A stretch of DNA of 64,000 nt. It comes from JADJPF01 sp964492845 (GTDB lineage: Bacteria > Acidobacteriota > Blastocatellia > Chloracidobacteriales > JADJPF01). The notes under the pieces are model-generated. The model did no database searches, was not told the DNA's origin, and worked only from the letters and a program-made list of their open reading frames with translations. The stretch is taken from contig CAZBMZ010000012.1 in NCBI GenBank assembly GCA_964492845.1, positions 1 through 64,000 on the forward strand, written 5' to 3'. Each line of letters begins with the position of its first letter. Positions within the stretch are counted from its first letter, which is position 1. Shown one piece after another: positions 60,533 through 64,000 of the stretch. Made by a program: the position numbers and the translations under genes.

Positions 60533-61522
60533 ATGACACAAATAATTAGTTCGTTATCTTCTACAAATACACGTAATTACTTAAATGATTATAAGTTGTT
60601 AGCAAGTGTTAATGATATCTTTACCATTTTAGACAAAGAAAAAAAAATCCTTTTAGATCTTACCTTTGATTTATCACTTTTGGAGAGTGATATTTATAGC
60701 AATCTAGCCAACTTTGACGAAGAAAAAACCCAAGATATAAATGCTCGTCTTGCTGTCTGGAGACAAGTTTTAGAAAAATTTGATTCAGAAACTTCTGTTA
60801 GCAAATTAAGACTTTTATTTGAAGAAGCAAACTCGCCTTCTGTTATACCACTAGAACATTTACTTACTTTTTATTTAACTAAAACTAGTAGATCTACAGA
60901 AGACAGGGACAAAACAGACCTTGTAGTTACTAGATTAGGTAGAATGGCTTTTCAAACCCGCGAAAGTGAAACCTTTTTACTACCACCTCCAGAATTAAAA
61001 AATCATCTAGAAAATATTTTTACAACTTTTCACCTACAAACTTTAACGGAAGATAAATTAACTGCTACAGTTTCCTTAATTGCAGAGGAAAGAAAACGCC
61101 TGCTAACTATTCGCTCACTACGTGAAATGCTAGAAAAACAAGTGCTACTAAAGCTACGCAAAATAAAAAATGATTTAGGAGAATCATTTTTCCAACCTAT
61201 AGTTTTAACAGAAATAGTTGCCTTAAATGTCAGTCTACACAATGTTTTCCAAGACCTTTTTTTAGCAGAACAATCCCGCCTTACTTCCTTTTTAAGCCAA
61301 CAAGAATCTGGAGGCATTCAGCGAATAACGGCAGCCGATCAAGCCCTAGCAAGCGTTATTGAAAGACCCCACAAAGATGAAGTTGTAAATATTCCATCTG
61401 TTCAAGTTTCCTTAGATGCAAATGAAATTATGGAAATTATCCAAGGCATGAGAGATATTTTGCTAATGCTAGATAAACAACTACAATTATTGTCGGAAAA
61501 AGTAAGCATAAATAACAGCTAA
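60533..61522 (+). CDS. Hypothetical helical protein upstream of hemY
   Basis: 329 residues, no recognised family. Mainly helical and charged, without signal peptide, membrane span or cysteine motif. GGAG lies about 11 nt before the start. It precedes hemY by 30 bp on the same strand, so both are probably co-transcribed. Its role in haem metabolism is not supported beyond that adjacency. Divergent from a TetR gene. Confidence 0.6.
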   Translation: MTQIISSLSSTNTRNYLNDYKLLASVNDIFTILDKEKKILLDLTFDLSLLESDIYSNLANFDEEKTQDINARLAVWRQVLEKFDSETSVSKLRLLFEEANSPSVIPLEHLLTFYLTKTSRSTEDRDKTDLVVTRLGRMAFQTRESETFLLPPPELKNHLENIFTTFHLQTLTEDKLTATVSLIAEERKRLLTIRSLREMLEKQVLLKLRKIKNDLGESFFQPIVLTEIVALNVSLHNVFQDLFLAEQSRLTSFLSQQESGGIQRITAADQALASVIERPHKDEVVNIPSVQVSLDANEIMEIIQGMRDILLMLDKQLQLLSEKVSINNS

Positions 61523-61552
61523 AGCTATTTTAGGTATTGGAGCAATTAATAG

Positions 61553-62911
61553 ATGAGCAATTATCAAGATGTTGTAATTATTGGTGCAGGAATTACAGGC
61601 TTAGTAACTGCTTATCAATTGACTAAACAAAATATTAAGTTAGCTATTTTAGAGCAAAATACTAGAGCAGGAGGAGTAATAAATAGCACTAGGGTCAATG
61701 GTTATCTACTTGAATATGGGCCAAATAGCTTTCAAGAATCTGATGAAATTAATCAGCTAATTAGCGAACTAAACTTAAATAATGAGTTAGTTACAGCCAA
61801 TCCCAAAATGCCCCGCTATGTTTATCTTAATGGTAAACTCCAAACTGTACCTTTAAGCCCACCTGCTTTAATTTCTTCTAAATTATTAAGCTTAGGTGGA
61901 AAATTACGTATTTTAGCTGAGCCAATAATTAGTAAGCGCAAAGAGACAAAAGAAGAATCTATAGCTAGTTTTGTAAAACGTAGACTTGGCCCTCAAGTCC
62001 ATGATCGACTAGTTGCTCCTTTTGTATCAGGAATATATGCAGGAAATACAGAAGAGCTAAGTTTGGCCGCAAGTTTTCCTACACTTGCAACATTAGAAAA
62101 TAATTATGGTTCTCTTTTGATAGGAGCTATAAAAACAGCACGTAATAATAAAGCTTCTGGAAAAAAGCCTATAGCTAAACGTCTTTGCTCCTTTGCTGAT
62201 GGTCTAGCTACTTTTCCTCAAACCATTGCTAATTACTTAAAAGATAGCTTAAAAACAAATTGCGAGATCTTATCTATAAATATAAATAAGGGAAATTATA
62301 TTATTAAATATAAGCAAAATAATGTAGTTACTGAAGTTATTAGTAAATGTTTGGTTTTAGCTACACCAGCTTATATCTCTGCAAAATGGCTAAGTAATTT
62401 CCCTGGTTTAGCTAATGAGCTTTTAGCAATTAAATATGCCCCTATTGCCGTTGTACATTTAAGTTTACCTTTAGAAATGGATCTAAATGGATTTGGCTTT
62501 TTAGTCCCAAGAAACCAAGGCATTAGATTATTAGGCTCTATTTGGAGTTCAAGTCTTTTTCCAAACCGCGCTCCAGATAAAGAGATACTTTTAACAAACT
62601 TTATTGGCGGATCACACGATGAAAAGGCTATAGAATTAACAGATGAAGAGCTAGGACAAATTGTTAGTCAAGAAATAAAATCTATCTTAAATCTTAAAAA
62701 TACTCCTAAAGCTATTAGTATCTATAAATACCAAAAAGCAATACCTCAATATACCCTAGGTCATTTAACTAGGTTAGCTACTATTGAATCAGAGCTTAAT
62801 AGTCAACTGGGAATCTATTTGGCTAGTAATTATCTTCAAGGTGTATCTTTAGGAGATTGTGTTAGCCGAGCTAATAAACTAGCTATAACAATCAAAGATT
62901 TCTTAAATTAG
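61553..62911 (+). CDS. hemY: Oxygen-dependent protoporphyrinogen/coproporphyrinogen oxidase
   Basis: 452 residues. FAD enzyme of haem synthesis oxidising protoporphyrinogen IX (or coproporphyrinogen III in the CPO-type pathway). The Rossmann motif GAGITGLVTAYQL (about 11-23) is followed by the acidic LEQNTRAGGVINS. YLLEYGPNSFQ, the RLVAPFVSGIYAGN loop and LGDCVSRANKLA at the C-terminus are family hallmarks. No other hem genes are in the window, so protoporphyrin- versus coproporphyrin-dependent use cannot be decided here. Confidence 0.92.
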   Translation: MSNYQDVVIIGAGITGLVTAYQLTKQNIKLAILEQNTRAGGVINSTRVNGYLLEYGPNSFQESDEINQLISELNLNNELVTANPKMPRYVYLNGKLQTVPLSPPALISSKLLSLGGKLRILAEPIISKRKETKEESIASFVKRRLGPQVHDRLVAPFVSGIYAGNTEELSLAASFPTLATLENNYGSLLIGAIKTARNNKASGKKPIAKRLCSFADGLATFPQTIANYLKDSLKTNCEILSININKGNYIIKYKQNNVVTEVISKCLVLATPAYISAKWLSNFPGLANELLAIKYAPIAVVHLSLPLEMDLNGFGFLVPRNQGIRLLGSIWSSSLFPNRAPDKEILLTNFIGGSHDEKAIELTDEELGQIVSQEIKSILNLKNTPKAISIYKYQKAIPQYTLGHLTRLATIESELNSQLGIYLASNYLQGVSLGDCVSRANKLAITIKDFLN

Positions 62912-63077
62912 GTCAAAAACATTTTAATAAGATCTACCAGTTAGAATTTTTAATTTCTCCAAAATTTTGAATTTTCCAAAAATCTGGAAAACGCGTTTTA
63001 GAAATAATCTTTTGATTTTATTAAAGTTAGAGCAAACTTTAATAAAAAATCAAACATCTGACCTGCGAATTTAAGTT

Positions 63078-63107
63078 TGACAAAGGTTATTTTGCTATGT
63101 TATAAGC
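63078..63107 (+). promoter_or_regulatory. Predicted promoter of the MltD-like gene
   Basis: A perfect TTGACA (63078-63083) with TATAAG at 63102-63107 (18-bp spacer) or TTATAA at 63101 (17-bp spacer). The implied leader is about 95 nt. Confidence 0.6.
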
Positions 63108-63125
63108 AGAATACCCAACCGCATA

Positions 63126-63166
63126 GGCTAGTAGTCATCAAACTACTTCTAAAGCCGCAACTTTTT
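63126..63166 (+). promoter_or_regulatory. Leader stem-loop followed by T tract
   Basis: GGCT (63126-63129) pairs with AGCC (63153-63156) and encloses AGTAG/CTACT (63130-63147). GCAAC and TTTTTT follow. It sits in the leader of the transglycosylase gene and could be an attenuator or a small ligand-binding RNA. It matches no riboswitch consensus that I know. Confidence 0.35.
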
Positions 63167-63208
63167 TACAGTAAAACTTAAGAAGTTCAAAATAAGGGGA
63201 AATCTGCA

Positions 63209-64000
63209 ATGCTATTTAAGAAGCTCTTTTTGTTCGGTGCTACCTTTTTGACGCTAGGAGCATTTTCTACAAGCTCACTAGCTCAAACCAACAACATAAC
63301 AAATTCTCCTATCCAATTCAAAAAGACTGTAGAAATAAAATCTATAAACCCTGAAATTCAAAAAATTATTAATTCGGCTGAACAACAATATCGCTTAGGA
63401 GAAGATCTATTAGCCACCAAACAATATGAGCAAGCTCGTCTAGCTTTTGATCGTGCGGTTGACATAATGCTTACAGCCAATAACGGCGCACGTAATGACC
63501 AAAATTTCCGCGCCTTTTATTTAGAACTAGTAGAACGTGTTTATAAACACCAATTAATTGCTTGCCAAAGCTCAGACCTAGGTTTTAACTATCAATTATA
63601 TGAACCTTCCCCATTAGATGAACTATCAAAAATAGATTTAGATTCCGAAGGTGTTTCTAGCTTAGGTGAAAATATTGATATTAAAGGCTTTGACTTTGAA
63701 TTTATCTCTCATCCTTCTGTAGTACAATTCATTAACTTCTTTACTCAAGGTAAAGGTCGAAATACTATGGAAATTGGCCTTCGTCGTTCTGGTCGTTATC
63801 GTGCAATGGCAGAGCGTATTTTTAAAGAAGAAGGCGTACCTCTAGACATCATTTGGTTAGCCCAAGTAGAATCTGTTTGGACACCTCAAGCACTATCAAC
63901 AGCAGCAGCAAAAGGTATTTGGCAATTTATTCCATCAACTGGGGAACGCTTTGGACTACGTCAAACAGGAATGATTGATGAACGTGTTGCACCAGAAAAA
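63209..64000 (+). CDS. MltD-like lytic transglycosylase, truncated by the window edge
   Basis: 264 codons are present and the frame runs off the right edge, so the C-terminus is unseen. A signal peptide (about 1-25, ending SLAQ) predicts export. A helical region with a TPR-like segment (about 45-75) is followed by an SLT domain starting near 205, with EGVPLDIIWLAQVESVW; the glutamate in QVES is the likely catalytic residue. AAKGIWQFIPSTGERFGL then continues the domain. Relatives such as MltD often carry LysM repeats after the SLT domain. It degrades peptidoglycan in the periplasm. AGGGG lies 9 nt before the ATG. Confidence 0.85.
   Translation, partial: MLFKKLFLFGATFLTLGAFSTSSLAQTNNITNSPIQFKKTVEIKSINPEIQKIINSAEQQYRLGEDLLATKQYEQARLAFDRAVDIMLTANNGARNDQNFRAFYLELVERVYKHQLIACQSSDLGFNYQLYEPSPLDELSKIDLDSEGVSSLGENIDIKGFDFEFISHPSVVQFINFFTQGKGRNTMEIGLRRSGRYRAMAERIFKEEGVPLDIIWLAQVESVWTPQALSTAAAKGIWQFIPSTGERFGLRQTGMIDERVAPEK

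Larger units (their letters stand above)
62912..63208. other. 297-bp intergenic region with two inverted repeats and a promoter
   Basis: TTTTCCA/TGGAAAA (62972-62991) forms a small hairpin. TTTGATTTTATTAAAGTT and its near complement (63011-63053) form a long one with a 2-nt bulge, neither with a clear T tract. The transglycosylase promoter and a structured leader follow. Confidence 0.55.

Noticed and set aside
1..64000. tRNA, rRNA, CRISPR array, prophage or insertion sequence
   Set aside because: By eye no tRNA-like cloverleaf with a GTTC loop, no rRNA segment, no regularly spaced repeat-spacer array and no transposase or integrase motif was found; a short RNA gene could still be missed without a covariance search.

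Overview
This 64 kb window is bacterial chromosome with low G+C (A/T-rich by eye, especially between genes). It is densely coded on both strands. I see no rRNA, tRNA, CRISPR array, prophage or transposase. The gene mix points to an Acidobacteriota-like organism, possibly Blastocatellia: a Ser/Thr kinase fused to a TolB-like domain and TPRs, a sensor propeller fused to a Ser/Thr kinase, FHA and zinc-ribbon hub proteins, and many exported repeat proteins (WD40, ankyrin, HEAT, TPR). This is inference from family composition. A myxobacterium-like lineage is the main alternative, because a DUF2378-like gene and a roadblock gene are also present.

Layout. 0-2 kb: an iron-sulfur repair protein (Ric/ScdA) divergent from a Crp/Fnr regulator, with a DNR/FNR-like palindrome between them. 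2-5.4 kb: a secreted metzincin-type protease followed by a membrane-anchored TPR protein. 5.5-15.8 kb: a Uma2 nuclease-like gene, a Ser/Thr kinase, an FHA/zinc-ribbon/TPR protein, a small aspartic-protease cassette bounded by a duplicated gene 3' end, an ABC permease, an M48 protease with zinc ribbons and a LOG-family gene. 16-31 kb: mostly exported, membrane or metabolic genes (WD40 propeller, two MFS carriers, peptidoglycan-binding protein, serC, LysM transglycosylase, fatty-acid desaturase). 31-42 kb: tsaC, a SpoU-type RNA methyltransferase, a candidate structured RNA, a zinc-ribbon/sulfatase-modifying-factor protein, an MBL phosphodiesterase-like gene, an FHA protein and a 1234-residue propeller-kinase.

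42.2-51 kb is the most coherent block and is an iron-sulfur assembly locus. On the minus strand lies cysK-iscS-iscU-iscA-hscB-hscA-fdx-iscX. Divergent from it lie mrp/apbC, a small unknown gene and a second A-type carrier (erpA-like). CysK makes the cysteine that IscS desulfurates. IscU is the scaffold and carries the LPPxK-type motif for HscA. HscB/HscA transfer the cluster, Fdx supplies electrons, and A-type proteins and Mrp deliver clusters. No iscR is present, but the two divergent transcription units have nearly matching promoters (TTGACAAAAT with N13 then TATCCTCTA), which suggests co-regulation.

51-64 kb: comEC, an ArsC/Spx-like protein, an exported ankyrin protein, a HEAT protein overlapping a divergent GT2-like membrane protein, queE, a roadblock protein, a TetR regulator, an unknown helical protein with hemY, and a truncated MltD-like transglycosylase at the right edge.

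The observations most worth following are the shared isc/mrp promoter module, the duplicated gene 3' end around the aspartic-protease cassette, the candidate RNA with its own promoter and terminator near 33.4-33.6 kb, the zinc-finger HscB, the unknown small gene between mrp and the erpA-like gene, and the propeller-kinase fusion.
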